Shown here: positions 42,240 through 55,564 of the stretch, in pieces
Layout: each line of letters begins with the position of its first letter
How positions within the stretch are numbered: position 1 is the first letter of the stretch
Origin: Triticum aestivum
Lineage: Eukaryota; Streptophyta; Magnoliopsida; Poales; Poaceae
Direction: 5' to 3'
NCBI RefSeq assembly: GCF_018294505.1
Contig: NC_057808.1
Span: 222,411,325 to 222,475,324 of the forward strand
DNA: 64,000 nt
Notes under the pieces: model-generated
Databases searched by the model: none
Told to the model about the DNA's origin: nothing
What the model saw: the letters and a program-made list of their open reading frames with translations, nothing else
Position numbers and translations under genes: made by a program

Positions 42240-44600
42240 GCGAATTGGTCTTTTTCACACTATTTCTTTTTCTTTTGTTATGTTTGGTTTTGTTTTCTCT
42301 TTCATTTTTTTAATTTATTTGTTTTCATTTTTGTTTCTTTTCCAAAAATGCGTGCGATTTTAATAATTTGTTCAAAATTCCAAAAAATAGCCTTTTCAAT
42401 TTTTGTTTGTAAAATAGAAATTTCGCATTTTAAAATAGTTTGTAGAAATTTCAAAAAATCTTGTCTTTCAAAATTACTAAAAATGTCAAAACACGAACAT
42501 TTAAAAAAACAAATATTAGAACATAAACACTTATTGAATTTGTCGAACATTCTTTGTAAACCAATAACAAAGTTGAAATTTTCAAAAAAATCAGAAAAAA
42601 GATGAAAACAGTATTTTTTTGAATTTCCTCGAACATTTCTGTATTTGTGTAGATTTTATTTTGAAAACAGGAACATTTTTTATTTCCAAACAAATTTTTA
42701 TAGTCAGAACATTTTTTGAATTTGTGAAAAAAATAATAAGTTAAAATATTTTGAATTTGAGAATACATTTTGAAAACGGATTCTTTTAAAAAAAGTGAAC
42801 ACAATTTGAGAAGGCAAACATTTTTTTGGTCTATAAACACTTGAAATCAGGAACACTTTTCAAAACTCTAAACAAAATTTGACAACGATAACATTTTTTT
42901 TAATTTACAAAAAAATGAATTGTTAACATTTTTCGAATTTTGAATATTTCTTTATTCAATATTAACAAAAAATGAAGCCTAATTTGTTTGCAAATTGTGA
43001 ACATTTTCTGAATTTTTGAAACATTGATTAATAAATATGAAAAAAATTGTAAATTATGATTTTTTTCAAAAATATGAACTTTTTCTTAAAAGATTTAACA
43101 AAGTTTGACAAACATGAAATATTATGAAATTTTTGAATCTATGAATAATAGAAACAATAAATGAGTAAAAAAAAGGAAAAGAGTCAAACAAGATTGGCTT
43201 CTATCACCAATTCAAGGACCATGCCAAGTTGTTTGGGTTTCTGACTAGTTTTGAATTTTGTGGAATTTTCTTGGTTAAAATAAAAATAAATAGACGAACG
43301 TGTCGCAACTTGCATACGGTGACGAAAGTTGTTCAAACCATGCATATGTGCTACATGGGCATGCCCACCTGAGAGTTTGAGTCATTTCAAGGATACCAAA
43401 AAATAGACCATGTTCAATGAAGAATGTTTGGGTAGGCGAAAAGGGTCCGTTTGAGATCACATTGTTCTGGACATACGTCAAATGGCCCCAAATTCTTTCC
43501 ACCAGTTTCTATGACCAATTCAAGTCATCATGGTAGGTTGTTTGGATTTTTTTTTGACAAGTTTTGCATTTTGTGGAGTTTTCTCAGTGAAAAAGAGCTC
43601 ATAGATGGCCGGACATGTCGCAATGTGCAAACAATATCGGAACTCATTCAAACCTGGCATGTATGCCTCATATGTCCATGCCAGGTTGGTGCAATAAGTT
43701 GGGGTCATTTATCCATAGTCTAAAAAACCCACCAGTTTAGAGGAGTGTGTTAGACTAGGCCAGATAGGTCATCCATGAGCATATAGTTTAACCTAATTTG
43801 AATGCTTCTGTTACTTGCAATTTCTGCCATTATCAATCAACATGAACATTTTCTTATCTCCCAATAATTTCTTGAAATTTGTTAACAATTTTGGAATTTC
43901 AAGTTGTGTATGAAAAATTTACAAACATCAACACTTTTTCCAAAATTGTTAAGAAATACCCAACAATTGACGAAAATTTTGAACACAAATTACAAAACAC
44001 ATACTTTGAGAAAAATATATCAGCTTTTTTGAAACGCAAACATTTGTTAATTTGTTTGAAAACCAGAACATTTTTTTAAATTCTAGACCATTTTTAACAT
44101 TGTAAAAATATTTGGAAATAATAACATTTTTGCTTTTCCAAACAGCTTTTCAAATTTTTGAGCAGGTTTCAAAAAGAAAAATAAAGTTCAAAAGGGAGAA
44201 AAATAAATTAACAAAAATGAGAAAAAGAAAGGCAAAAAGATGCTTAGGCCTTGGCCCAACTAGCCGACGGCATCGCTCCCATCGAGTGCCTGTTGGGCCG
44301 GCCCAAGAATTCACGTATTTGAATAGAGTGCATCCTTTTTGAAAAAATATGGACAGATTTTAAAAAAATCGCAGGTTTTCACAAAAAAGTTGCAAAACAA
44401 AGTTTGAGAAAATCCAAAAGATTCACAAATTTAAGAAAAAAATCATTTTAAATTTTTAAAAATTATGCATTTGATAAAAATGAAAATGAAAATGAAAAAC
44501 AAAAAAATAGAATAAAACAGAACAAAGCATGGTTTAAAAAAGCATGAAAGGAACAGGCCTGAAAGTTCACAAAGTTATATTTGCCACATAAGAAGCGAAA
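42240..44600. repeat. AT-rich degenerate (gaacattttt)-type region
   Basis: Dozens of imperfect gaacatttttt / gaatttttgaaa words in both orientations at 42240-43170 and 43840-44560, with no coding frame. Between them, 43190-43750, lies a two-copy tandem repeat. Such filler is found inside large grass DNA transposons and other decayed repeats; no ends are identifiable. Confidence 0.5.
43196..43745. repeat. Two-copy tandem repeat, about 307-bp unit
   Basis: caccaattcaaggaccatg at about 43206 pairs with gaccaattcaagtcatcatg at about 43513. Each is followed by gttgtttgg, gacgaacgtgtcgcaa/ggccggacatgtcgcaa, and an attcaaacc/gttcaaacc-catg block. About 75% similar by eye. Confidence 0.65.
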
Positions 44601-44604
44601 AAGA

Positions 44605-45527
44605 AAGCTAGTGCACAGCAAGTAACGTGTCCCGCTTAACCTTAAGGATTGAAGTTCGAATCTCCCGCGGTGCACATTTTTTGAAGATTATAAAGTAAGA
44701 GAAAAAAATGAGGATGCCAAACAGGGTTTTGGTATGCCACGTACGTCAGGCCGTGTACGGGTCGTACGTACACAAGTCGCGCCAGCTATGTATTTTTAAA
44801 AAGGGTCATCCTACCCTTATTATGAATGGTATGAAGTGATCTCCTCTAATGACGTGTTTAGGGGGGTCGTACCGAAGAAAAAGTGTTAATTAATTACTCC
44901 TAGTTGGATTGTTGATGTCGTGTGCGGCTCGAGTACTACTATTTAGAAACGGGAGCAAAAACCTTTGATTATATAGTGCCCTTATGACTCCCAATTCTAC
45001 GGAGGTATGCAAAAATGAAAATAGATTCACAGTCGCTAAATGCTTGATTTTTTTTGTGAGTCACCCGAATTTGCAGCAAGGTCAAAGATGGGGGCAATGT
45101 GAGGAGCACAACGATGAATGTTGACCATGGCAAGCCCGTGCTAGGACCTTGCTGGAGACAGGGCGGCGCTATGAGCGTTGGCTAGCTGTGACGTCCCATG
45201 TGGAGCCATGGAAACAGGTTGACGGGTGCGGATAGAGAGGTGTAGGGTTGTCGAAGAATTTTTCTTGACCAACGAGCTTTAGAAGGATGGGAGGGGAGCA
45301 GCACGGCGGTGGGCGAAGATTGAGGAGAGAATGGTGTGATAAGGCGTGCACGGAAGCGTCGTCGGCCACAGTTAGCAATGGGAGGTGGACCGGCCAATTT
45401 CGGAGAGAGATTGGGGCTTGATTGTGGTTGGAGGATGAAGATGGTTGAGAGGAGAAAAGGAATAACGTGAGCCATGAGATAGTTGAGAAAAAATGACTGA
45501 CACCAAAAAACTTATGAACCATAATAA
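44605..45527. other. Unassigned sequence left of the BARE-type LTR
   Basis: 44640-44680 resembles the 3' half of a tRNA (gaagttcgaatctcccgc), possibly a SINE or tRNA relic. 45070-45527 is moderately GC-rich with overlapping minus-strand frames (45169-45522, 45182-45475), which I do not regard as genes. No transposon end is recognised. Confidence 0.3.
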
Positions 45528-47252
45528 TGTTGGGGAACGTGGTATTTCAAAAAATTTACCTACGATCACGCAAGATCTATCTAGGAGATGCATAGCAACG
45601 AGACGGGAGAGTGTGTCCACGTACCCTCGTATATCGAAAGCGGAAGCGTTTAGTAACGCGGTTGATGTAGTCGAACGTCTTCACGATCCAACCGATCCAA
45701 GTACTGAACGTACGGCACCTCCGTGTTCAGCACACGTTCAGCACGATGACGTCCCTCGAGCTCTTGATCCAGTTGAGGACGAGGGAGAATTTCATTAGCA
45801 CGACGGTGTAGCGACGGTGATGATGATGTTACCGGAGCAGGGCTTCGCCTAAGCACTACGACGATATGACCGAGGTGTGTAACTATGAGGGGGGCACCGC
45901 ACACGGCTAAGACAAATCTTGGAGTGCCTTTGGGGTGCCCCCTGCCCAAAGGAGGGAGGGAGAGAACCCGGCCCTCCTAGGGCGCGCCAAGTGTAGGGAG
46001 TCCTACTAGGACTCCCAAGTCCTAGTAGGATTCCCTTTCCTTTTCGGAGTGGGAAAGAAGGAAAGAAGGGAGAGGGAGAAGGAAAAGGGGGGGGCCGCGC
46101 CCCCACCCCTTGTCGAATTCGGTTTGGGCAGGGGGGAGGCGCGCGCCACCTCGTGGCCCTTCTTCCCACTCTCCACTAAAGCCCAATAAGGCCCATTAAC
46201 TTCCTCGGCGAATTCTGGTAACTCTCCGGTACTCCGAAAAATACCCAAATCACTCGGAACCATTCCGATGTACGAATATAGCCTTCCAATATATGAATCT
46301 TTAACTCTTGACCATTTTGAGACTCCTCGTCATGTCCGTGATCTCATCCGGGACTCCGAACAAACTTCCGTCATGAAATCACATAACTCATAATACAAAT
46401 CGTCATCGAACGTTAAGCGTGCGGACCCTACGGGTTCGAGAATGTAGACATGACCGAGACACATCTCCGGTCAATAACCAATAGCGGAACCTGGATGCTC
46501 ATATTGGCTCCTACATATTCTACGAAGATCTTTATCGGTCTAACCGCATAACAACATACGTCATTCCCTTTGTCATAGGTATGTTACTTGCCCGAGATTT
46601 GATCGTACGTATCATCATACCTAGTTCAATCTCGTTACCGGCAAGTCTCTTTACTCGTTCCGTAATTCATCATCCCGCAACTAACTCATTAGTCACATTA
46701 CTTGCAAGGCTTATAGTGATGAGCATTCCCGAGAGGGCCCATAGATACCTCTTCAATACACGGAGTGACAAATCCTAATCTCGATCTATGCCAACCCAAC
46801 AAACACCTTCGGAGACACCTGTAGAGCATCTTTATAATCACCCAGTTACGTTGTGACGTTTGATAGCACACAAGGTGTTCCTCCGGTATTCGGGAGTTGC
46901 ATAATCTCATAGTCAGAGGAACATGTATAAGTCATGAAGAAAGCAATAGCAATAAAACTAAACGATCATTATGCTAAGCTAACGGATGGGTCTTGTCCAT
47001 CACATCATTCTCTAATGATGTGATCCCGTTTATCAAATGACAACACATGTTTATGGTTAGGAAACTTAACAATCTTTGATTAATGAGCTAGTCAAGTAGA
47101 GGCATACTAGGGACACTCTATTTTGACTATGTATTCACACATGTACTAAGTTTCTGGTTAATACAATTATAGCATGAATAATAAACATTTATCATGATAT
47201 AAGGAAATATAAATAACAACTTTATTATTGCCTCTAGGGCATATTTCCTTCA
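45528..47252 (-). repeat. BARE/Angela-type LTR
   Basis: 1725 bp with TG...CA ends. Contains the conserved gcatagcaacgag and gaaagcggaagcgtt blocks near the minus-strand end and ttattattgcctctagggca at the start. Frames inside (45493-45798, 45849-46169 and others) are not genes. Confidence 0.92.
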
Positions 47253-47550
47253 GTCTCCCACTTGCACTAGAGTCAATAATCTTGTTCACATCGCCATGTG
47301 ATTTAACACCAATAGTTCACATCTTTATGTGATTAGTTCACATATCCATGTGACTAATACCCAAAGGGTTTACTAGAGTCAATAATCTAGTTCACATTGC
47401 TATGTGATTAACACCCAAAGAGTGATCATGTTTTGCTTGTGAGAGAAGTTTAGTCAATGGGCCTGCCACATTCAGAGCCGTATGTATTTTGCAAATTTTC
47501 TACGTCTACAATGCTCTGCACGGAGCTACTCTAGCTAATTGCTCCCACTT

Positions 47551-49043
47551 TGTAAGTGTATCTGGTGCCCCTTAGTGATTTTTGTGTATTGAAGACTTAT
47601 AGGTTAAGGGACTAATACGTTTGTGAGTGTACACAGGTCTATAAGTCTATGAGGAGTTTGATACTTACAGAGAAAGTCGACCCCTAAAATGAATGTCTTC
47701 GACTGAAGACTTTGGATTTCTGAAGACTTTTATGAAGACTTTGAAAGTGAAGAAATTGGTGTGACCATGAAGACTTGGATATCCATACAAGGAACATGAA
47801 GCGTGAAGACTTTTGTTTTCGTAGTTTCATTTTCTCCTTCTTGAGTCATAGCAAACATCGTACTGTTAAAGGGGGTCGAGGAAAAACTAAGGAAAAGTTT
47901 CCAAGTGATGCTCATCTCAAAATTCTACACCTACCAATCCTTTAAAGTGAAGCCATTGGAAATCTCATACAGTTCAGTCAATTTCTTTAGTGACAGAGAC
48001 GAAGTTCTCCTGGTCTCTGAGGAATTTGTTCTGACTGAGGAGTTAGGAATTCGCCAGTGTGGATTGCCTACAAGTGAGGAACATGATAGCCCTGGGGAAT
48101 TTGAGCCTCAAATTTCCGACCGTTGTTGTGCTACGCGCCAGCTGTCCCAAAATATCTACCCACCTAACGGTCATATCATTGAAGGGCATTTATGTCTTAT
48201 CATGTCGGGCTGCTCCCTAGGCTATAAATAGCCGCCCCCTACAACCACTAGTCGGTTGGCTGCTCCGAGAGAAACTGACACTTGTCATTGAGAGCATCCC
48301 ATCCTCTGAGGACTTTGAGCGAAAATCATCAAGTGAGGAAAACCCAAACCCAAACACCTACAAACCCAAAAGTGATTGAGCATCACTAAAGAGATTGATC
48401 CTGTGTGGATCCGATGCTTGTTATCTTTGAAGACTGTGCATCTTCTAGACGGTTAGGCGTCATGGTCTAGAGCATCCAAGAGGAAATTGTGGATCGCGGA
48501 GTGACCGAGTTTGTGAAGGTTTGGAAGTCACCTGAAGACTTAACACGAGTGATTGGGCGAGGTCTGTGTGGCCTTAGCTCAAGGAGAATACGGTGAGGAC
48601 TATGTGTCCTCACGTTTAAATACCTAGCTGCTCCAACCAGACGTACAACTGTCACAGCAGATGGAACTGGTCTACCAAATCATTGTCTTCACCGAGCTAA
48701 CTGGTTCTATTTCCTCAACCCTTCCATTTCCTCATTATTGTGTTGTGTGCTTGTTCATATCTGTTTGAAGACTTTGACTGAAGATTTCTCAATTTCCTCA
48801 GTTCAATTTCTTTAGTCTGGTTGTCTTCATCCTGTTTTATCATGTGCTTACGCTTCCTGTACTCTGTGTCTGTTTCAATTTCATCATGATTTCCATGTTT
48901 ATGTTATGTCATGTATGCATCTATGTACTTATTCCGCTGCAAGTAGTTCTTCACTCAGGAATTTCCTCACCCTGAAATTCCTCAGTGAAGAATTCATAAA
49001 AATCACCTATTCACCCTCCTCTAGTCGACTTAACGCACTTTCA
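47551..49043 (+). repeat. 5' LTR, Maximus-type
   Basis: TATAAATA at 48223-48230 is the likely promoter. Rich in gaagact/cctcag words throughout. Differs from the 3' LTR by scattered changes and a 12-bp-class indel near 47730. Confidence 0.92.
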
Positions 49044-49045
49044 AT

Positions 49046-49057
49046 TGGTATCAGAGC
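49046..49057 (+). promoter_or_regulatory. Primer binding site, initiator tRNA-Met
   Basis: TGGTATCAGAGC, the standard Copia primer site, two bases after the 5' LTR end. Confidence 0.95.
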
Positions 49058-49110
49058 AAGGTACTCCCTTGTTCTGTGTGATTTTCGTTTAACCGCCTGG
49101 AGTTTTAGTT

Positions 49111-50855
49111 ATGTCGACCGCAGGAATGAAGACTGTGTCATGCCCCATCTTTGACGGTCATGATTATCCCAAGTGGAAGGCCATGATGAAGAAGCGACTC
49201 ATGGTGATGAATAGCGAGCTGTGGACCGTCACTGAGATTGGTCTTACCGATCTGTGTAAGATGGCGGAGGCTGATGACATTCGCAAGCACACTCTTCTCA
49301 ACCTCACAGTGAAGAACATCATCTGCTCCTGTCAGTCTCAAATTCAGTTCAGGAACATTATGCATCTCAGCCATGCGAAGCTCATCTGGGACCGACTCTT
49401 TGAGGTCTATGAAGGTCATAGAACTGATCGTGATCCCTAGTTTTAGGATTTCATGGTATCGCGTAAGGCTATGACTTTCGAGTCAGAATCATCATCCTCT
49501 GCACCATGTCTTATGAGAAAAGTGCCAAGGTAACTGAATGCTACCCGTCTGAGTCTAGTGATGATGAATCTGCTGATGAATTTGGACCCAGCTACACCAA
49601 ACTTGCTTCCCTTGCCACTAAACAACAAAGAGCTTTGGAAAAAGTTCAACATATGCTTGATAAGAGCGATGATATGTTGGGTGAAGAAATGGATCGCACT
49701 AAAACCTTGACTGAAAATTTTCAGAAACTTCAGTCTAAGTTTGACAACCTTCAAAGTCATCATAACACTCTCTTATCTGATCATGAGAAGATTTCTTATG
49801 AATTTCTTCAAAGAAAGCAAGATCTTGAGAAGCTAAGGGTGAGTTATGAAGATCCTCAGAAGGAGCGTGATTCATTACTAGCTCAACAAGTCAGCGCTTC
49901 TCAGGAAGAATTTATTCCTCCATGTTTGAAGTGCGTTGAACGTGAATCTGCTAATTCTTCACCTGAAAGTTCAAATGCTTCTACTGCTACAAATTTTTCA
50001 CATGTCTCTGCTATCACTAATTCCTCATCTGAGGATATTGCTAGTATCACTGACAATGCAGGGCTGAAGGAATTGTATATGACATGCATGTACAAAAGCC
50101 TCAAAGGGCATCAGGCTCTTTGTGATGTGCTTAAAAAGCAGATCCTCAACAGGAACCCTAGGAAAGAGGGTACTGCCTTTGAGAGGAAACTCAATGCTGA
50201 TGGGACATACTGGAAGCCTGAGCAGTACCCCAAAACCTCATGGGTTGCTGCAAAGGGGCCTCCAGTAGATCCATCTACTCTATCTGGCTTTACATGTGAA
50301 TCTCCTCATTCTTCTGATGAGTCATTTGACTCAAATTATAAGCTATTCAAAAATCAGAATGGTGAAGTATTTGCTAGATATGTTAGCAGTAACTGCAGGA
50401 ACGGTTCCCCTGTGAAGAAAATCTGGGTTCACAAAAGGTGCCTTGAAAGTCTTCAGGTGAATGTCATCATGACACCACCTGTGAAGAATAGGAACCCCAG
50501 ATAAAATTCTTCATATGGACCAAATTCTTCATATGGATCCAAGTCCTCATACGGACTGAATTCCTCACGTGGATCAAATTCCTCAAAAGGATCAAAATCC
50601 TCATATGAACATCATCGTGCTAACACTTCTGTTTTGCAGGGAAGATCTAAGGGCTATGAATATGAGCATTATTCTTCTAACCATTATGTTCATAAGTCCT
50701 CGAAGAATTTCTCTGCTTATTCATATGCTTACCCTGACTCCTCTTATGTGAAACGAAGTGGAATGGCTTCTATGCCACCGTTCTCTTATGGAGCTCGCAG
50801 AATGATGAACTCTTTGCCACCCCTTCAGATGTGGGTGGTGAAGAAAAAGAACTAA
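49111..50855 (+). pseudogene. Maximus-type gag, stop- and frame-broken
   Basis: ATG 49111 starts MSTAGMKTVSCPIFDGHDYPKW, the N-terminal capsid domain (WKAMMKKRL, SHAKLIWDRLFEVYEGHRT). At 49437-49447 PWFEDF-type codons read P-TAG-F-TAG-DF, followed by MTFESESSSS. A frameshift near 49510 leads into a 330-codon coiled-coil and Ser-rich region (KQQRALEKVQHMLDKSDDML, YEFLQRKQDLEKLRVSYE, then NPRKEGTAFERKLNADG). A TAA at 50502 precedes an in-frame SSYG-repeat stretch and the tail PPLQMWVVKKKN to 50855. Gag would form the particle. TGG-to-TAG and similar changes look like cytosine-methylation decay. Confidence 0.85.
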
Positions 50856-51090
50856 TCCCTTATGCAGGGTCAGGTCTCCAGACGTGATTAAACGTCTGAA
50901 GAATTTGCTGGAGACCTGAAGATGCTTGAAAGGACGCAAGTTAATCATGAAGAAATGAACTTTCATTTCTCACATCCTCATACTGCTTTATATGTTCTAT
51001 TGCTTGATGAAATTGATCTGATGAAATTGATGTCTTATTCTTCATTGATGAAGTATATGAGTTCGTAAGCTACACTAATTCATCTGCAGG

Positions 51091-54000
51091 ATGATCAACC
51101 CAAAGCCACCGAGTGGGTCCTCAATAGTGGATGTACAAATCACATGACTGGTGACAAGAATCTATTGATGGACACTCCCTTATATCCATCGCATCTGAAG
51201 CATATCACCTACGCTGACAAAGGAAAAAAGCAAGGTATTGGGTCTAGGTAAGGTTGCGATCTCAATGGATCGACACATTGACAAATTCATGCTTGTCGAG
51301 TCCTTAGGATTCAACCTCATGTCAGTCTCAATGCTTTGTGATCTTGATATGGTTGTTATCTTTGGCAAGTATCGTTGTGTTGTGATCATGGAAGCTGACC
51401 ATTCCAAAGTCTTCGAAGGCTTTAGGAGAGGAGATCTGTATATTGTTGATTTTTCCATAGGACCACAACCAACAATATGTCTACTTGCAAAAGCTTCAGA
51501 AGGCTGGCTATGGCATCGACGACTTGGTCATGCTGGCATGAGGAACTTGCACATGCTCGCGAAGAGGAAACATATCATTGGCATTGAGAATGTCAAATTC
51601 CTCAAGGATCACTTGTGCGGAGCCTGTGAAGCTGGAAAGGTGACCAAGGCCAAGCATCCAGCGAAGACTATCATGACAACCGCTAGACCATTTGAATTGC
51701 TTCACATGGATCTCTTTGGTCCTAACCATTATTCTGCATTCACCAATGAAGCATCTCTATATGGCTTTGTTATTGTTGATGATTACTCTCGTTACACATG
51801 GGTACATATCGTCACTTACAAACGTGAAGTGCAGGAAGTCTTCAAACGATTTTCCTCGAGGGCTTCGACCAACTTTGGTGTGAAGATCAAGCACATCAGA
51901 AGTGAGAATGGAACTGAGTTCAAGAATACTGGTCTTGATGCTATCTTGATGAAATTGGTATTACTCATGAGTTATCTGCTCCTTATACTCCTTAGCAGAA
52001 TGGCGTCGTGGAGCGCAAGAACAGGACTCTGGTTGAGATGGCTCGCACTATACTTGATGAATACAAGACACCTCGTCATTTCTGGACAGAGGCAATTGAT
52101 ACTGCGTGCCACATCATCAATAGGGTATATCTTTACAAATTCTTCAAGAAGACTGCATATGAACTCCTCACTGACAAGAAACCAAATGTGAGTTATTTCA
52201 AAGTCTTCGGTGCTAAATGTTGGATTAGAGATCCTCATCACAATTCTAAATTTGCACCGAAAGCACATGAAGGTTCTATGCTTGGTTACGGAAAGGACTC
52301 GCACACCTACAGAGTCTTCAACAACGTTCACCACAAGGTTGTCGAAACTATAGATGTGCGGTTCGATGAAACTAATGGCTCGCAAAGAGAGCACCTACCT
52401 CCTGTGCTAGATGAACAGTCTCCTAAGGAAACCATCAAGTTCAAGGCTACTGAGGATGTCATTCCCACCGAAGAATCTGCTGAAGAAGTTATTCCAAAAC
52501 GTGAAGAAAATCATGCTAGTGCACCTGAGGAAAATGGCTCTGAAGAAAATGTTGATCCAATTCCTCGTCGCCAACCCGCTCATCCTCGTGTTGCAAATGA
52601 AGTGCAGATTGAGAAAATCATCAGCGACATCAACGCACCAGGTCCTCTCACACGCTCAAAAGCTTCACATTTGTCTAACTTTTGTGGGCACTTTGCTTTC
52701 GTCTCTATCACAGAGCCCACTAAGGTAGATGAAGCATTTCTGGAGCCTGAGTGGATTCAAGCTATGCAAGAAGAATTACATTAGTTCGAGCTCAACAATG
52801 TCTGGGAACTTGTCAAGCGACCAGACCCTCGCAAGCACAATATCATCGGCACAAAATGGATCTACCGCAACAAGCAAGATGAAAATGGCTTTATGGTGAG
52901 GAATAAGGCACGACTTGTAGCTCAAGGCTACACACAGGTTGAAGGAATTGATTTCGATGAAAATTTTGCACCTGTTGCTAGACTTGAGGCTATTCGCATA
53001 TTACTTGCTTATGCTAACCATCATAATATCATCTTATATCAAATGGATGTGAAAAGTGCATTCCTCAATGGTAAGCTTGAGGAAGAAGTATATGTTGCTC
53101 AACCACCAGGTTTTGAAGATCCAAAGCATCCTGACAAAGTCTTCAGACTCAATAAGGCCCTCTATGGCCTCAAGCAGGCCCCTCGGGCGTGGTATGATAC
53201 TTTGAAGGAATTCCTCATGAAGAAAGGCTTCAAACCCGGTTCACTTGACCCAACTCTTTTCACCAAAACCTATGATGATGAATTATTCGTGTGCCAAATA
53301 TATGTTGATGATATTATCTTTGGCTGTACTGACCAACGTTATAGTGATGAATTTGCCTACATGATGAGTGAAGAATATCAAATGTATATGATGGGAGAAT
53401 TGAAATTCTTCTTAGGTCTTCAGATACGTCAACAATGCAATGGAATATTCATATCTCAGGAGAAATACCTCAAAGATGTACTGAGGAAATTCGGCATGCA
53501 AGATTGCAAAGGCGTCAAAATCCCTATGCCCACAAATGGCCATCTATGCACTGATGAAAATGGTATTGACATCGATCAAAGGTATACCGCTCCATGATTG
53601 GTTCTTTATTGTATTTATGTCCATCTAGGTCGGATATTATGCTTAGTGTTTACATGTGTGCCCGCTTTCAAGCTACACCGAAGGAGTCACACCATAAGGC
53701 TGTGAAGCATATTCTTCGATATCTAGCTAGCTCACACTCCAACACTTGGATTATGGTATCCCAAGGGCTCAGATTTTGATCTCATTGGATATTCAGACTC
53801 TGACTATGCTGGTGATCATGTGGACCGCAAGTCAACATCAGGCACATGTCATTTCCTCGGACGATCCTTGGTACGTTGGTCCTCGAAGAAACAGAACTGC
53901 TTATCACTCTCCACTGCTGAAGTTGAGTACATTGCTGCTGGATCTTGCTGCTCAATTGCTATGGATGAAGCAAACCCTCAAGGACTACAGCATCAATGTG

Positions 54001-54255
54001 GAGAATGTGCCACTCTATTGTGATAATGAGAGTGCCATCAAGATTGCTCATAACCTAGTTCAGCACTCGAAGACAAAGCACATTCAGATTCATCATCATT
54101 TTCTTTGTGATCATGTGTTGAAGGGCGACATCTCCATCGAGCACGTGAAGACTGAAGAACAGCTAGCCGATATCTTCACAAAGCCCTTGGATGAGAAGAA
54201 TTTTAGCAAGTTGCGGTGTGAGCTAAATATCTTAGAATCTTCGAATGTCCTTTGA
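51091..54255 (+). pseudogene. Maximus-type pol (protease, integrase, RT, RNase H), broken
   Basis: Protease: WVLNSGCTNHMTGD at about 51115, where the catalytic D of the D-S-G triad is N. Integrase: zinc-binding RRLGHAGMRN...CGACEAGK at about 51520-51640, D in HMDLFGP, D in VDDYSRYTW, E in NGTEFKN. Then a frameshift near 51940 and a TAG in PYTP*QNGV at 51993. The frame is open again from MERKNRTLVEM at 52008 to a TAG at 52782. [37 protein letters not shown] and the YVDDIIFG active site at about 53300. Frame changes follow near 53590 and 53750. RNase H: SDYAGDHVDRKSTSG and STAEVEYIAAG near 53800-53950, ending KTKHIQIHHHFLCDHV...TEEQLADIFTKPL at 54255. Not functional. Confidence 0.88.
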
Positions 54256-54970
54256 AAAGGAAACACATCCTAACACTTATGCAAAATTGATGACTTAGAT
54301 GTGCAACACACGAAGTAACGTTTTTCTTCAATCAATGAAGACTAACACCCTAAGTGTGAAGAAATTAACGAAGAATTTGATTCTCAGAGCCCTACGACAG
54401 TTGTACGCGGCGTCTGAAATCATCATTCTTATACGGTGGGTCACGCCACCAACAAAAGTTGAAAATCTTCAATTTTAGTTTTTCTTCATTTTTGAAATTC
54501 CTCAGTGGTTCAATTTCTTTAACTTTGCAATATATTCACTATTTCCGTCGTCTTTCTTCATTGTCTATATAAATATATGAGTTTATGTCCTCTACAGCAT
54601 TCACTTATTGCTATTCTTCAAGTTGCTTTTTTCTGCTAAGTGAATGTGATCGGACCCTTCCCCCTCTATGCTAAACTCAACCCTGTTTGTTCACAAATTC
54701 TTCATGTGCGTTCTATTTGAAACCCGTTCAAAATCTTCACCGTGTCCTTGTCAGCTGAAGAATTTGCGAATGATACATTAAAATTTTCATATCTAAATTT
54801 TCGGTTGTTGCTGCTCAAACCGTTCCACATTCCATGATATATTATTCTATTCACCCACTATCACACACGATCTCCACCTCTTTGTACGTGGGTGACACAT
54901 GTCACACGAATGAGAAGGGTCAGGGGCACGTTCGTCCATTTTCCTCGGGCGAGCGGTTTTTCACCTCGGC

Positions 54971-55558
54971 TATAAATACCCCTCACCCTCCTCAGACTGT
55001 TTTTACTCCGCTCGACCTCACTCCCTTGCTCGAGCTCTCAAAACCTAGCGCCGCCGCTACTTCCATTGTCGCCGGTGAGGAAGAGCTTCGCTGCCTCGAC
55101 CTCGTCCCCGTCGTACTCGCGTCGGACGCGGATTTCTTCACTCCGCCGCCGCCGTAGCTGTCTTCCTCTGCCAAGTTAGGGCATGGAAGATCTGAACCGA
55201 CGAGCTTCAAATCTACTAGTCTTAGTTCGTCGTGTTCTTCGTCAAGGGTAATTGCCCTTGTTGATTCATATGATTTCTACAAAATCTTCAAAAGGTGTTT
55301 ATTTTTCAATCTTCACACTCTAAACACCTCGCACAAACATCTGTTCTTGATCTGTTTCCCTAAGCAACATTTTTCTTCAAGATTCCTCAATTGTGTGGAT
55401 TTCCAATCTATACAACTCTCGGACCTAAGTCAAAGAACGCTGAGTGAAATTCCTCAAGACACATCTGGTCAAATTCCTCAAACTTGTTCCTTTTGTAAAA
55501 CTCTTCTGAGAACGCATATGACCTCTCCAAATTCTTCGCACCTATACTCTGTTCACAG
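54971..55558 (+). promoter_or_regulatory. Internal TATA promoter and putative 5'-UTR intron before the env-like ORF
   Basis: TATAAATA at 54971-54978 sits in a GC-balanced, gene-promoter-like context. A CT- and GC-rich leader (ctcgacctcactcccttgct, then gccgccgc) follows, then a donor gtaatt at 55248 and an acceptor ttcacag ending at 55558, seven bases before the ATG at 55565. The short frame 54834-55157 overlaps it and is not supported. That this drives a separate env-like transcript is inference. Confidence 0.45.
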
Positions 55559-55564
55559 GTACAC

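Noticed and set aside
41532..42605. 357-codon plus-strand ORF
   Set aside because: It crosses the right end of a transposon at 42183 into AT-rich filler, with no domain and strongly shifting composition.
44640..44680. Functional tRNA gene
   Set aside because: Only a T-arm-like segment is recognisable; no full cloverleaf can be drawn.
45493..46263. Several ORFs near 45.5-46.3 kb
   Set aside because: They lie wholly within the BARE/Angela-type LTR and match no protein family.
54834..55157. 107-codon ORF at the internal promoter
   Set aside because: It begins upstream of the TATA box and spans promoter and leader; composition follows GC-rich leader, not a protein family.
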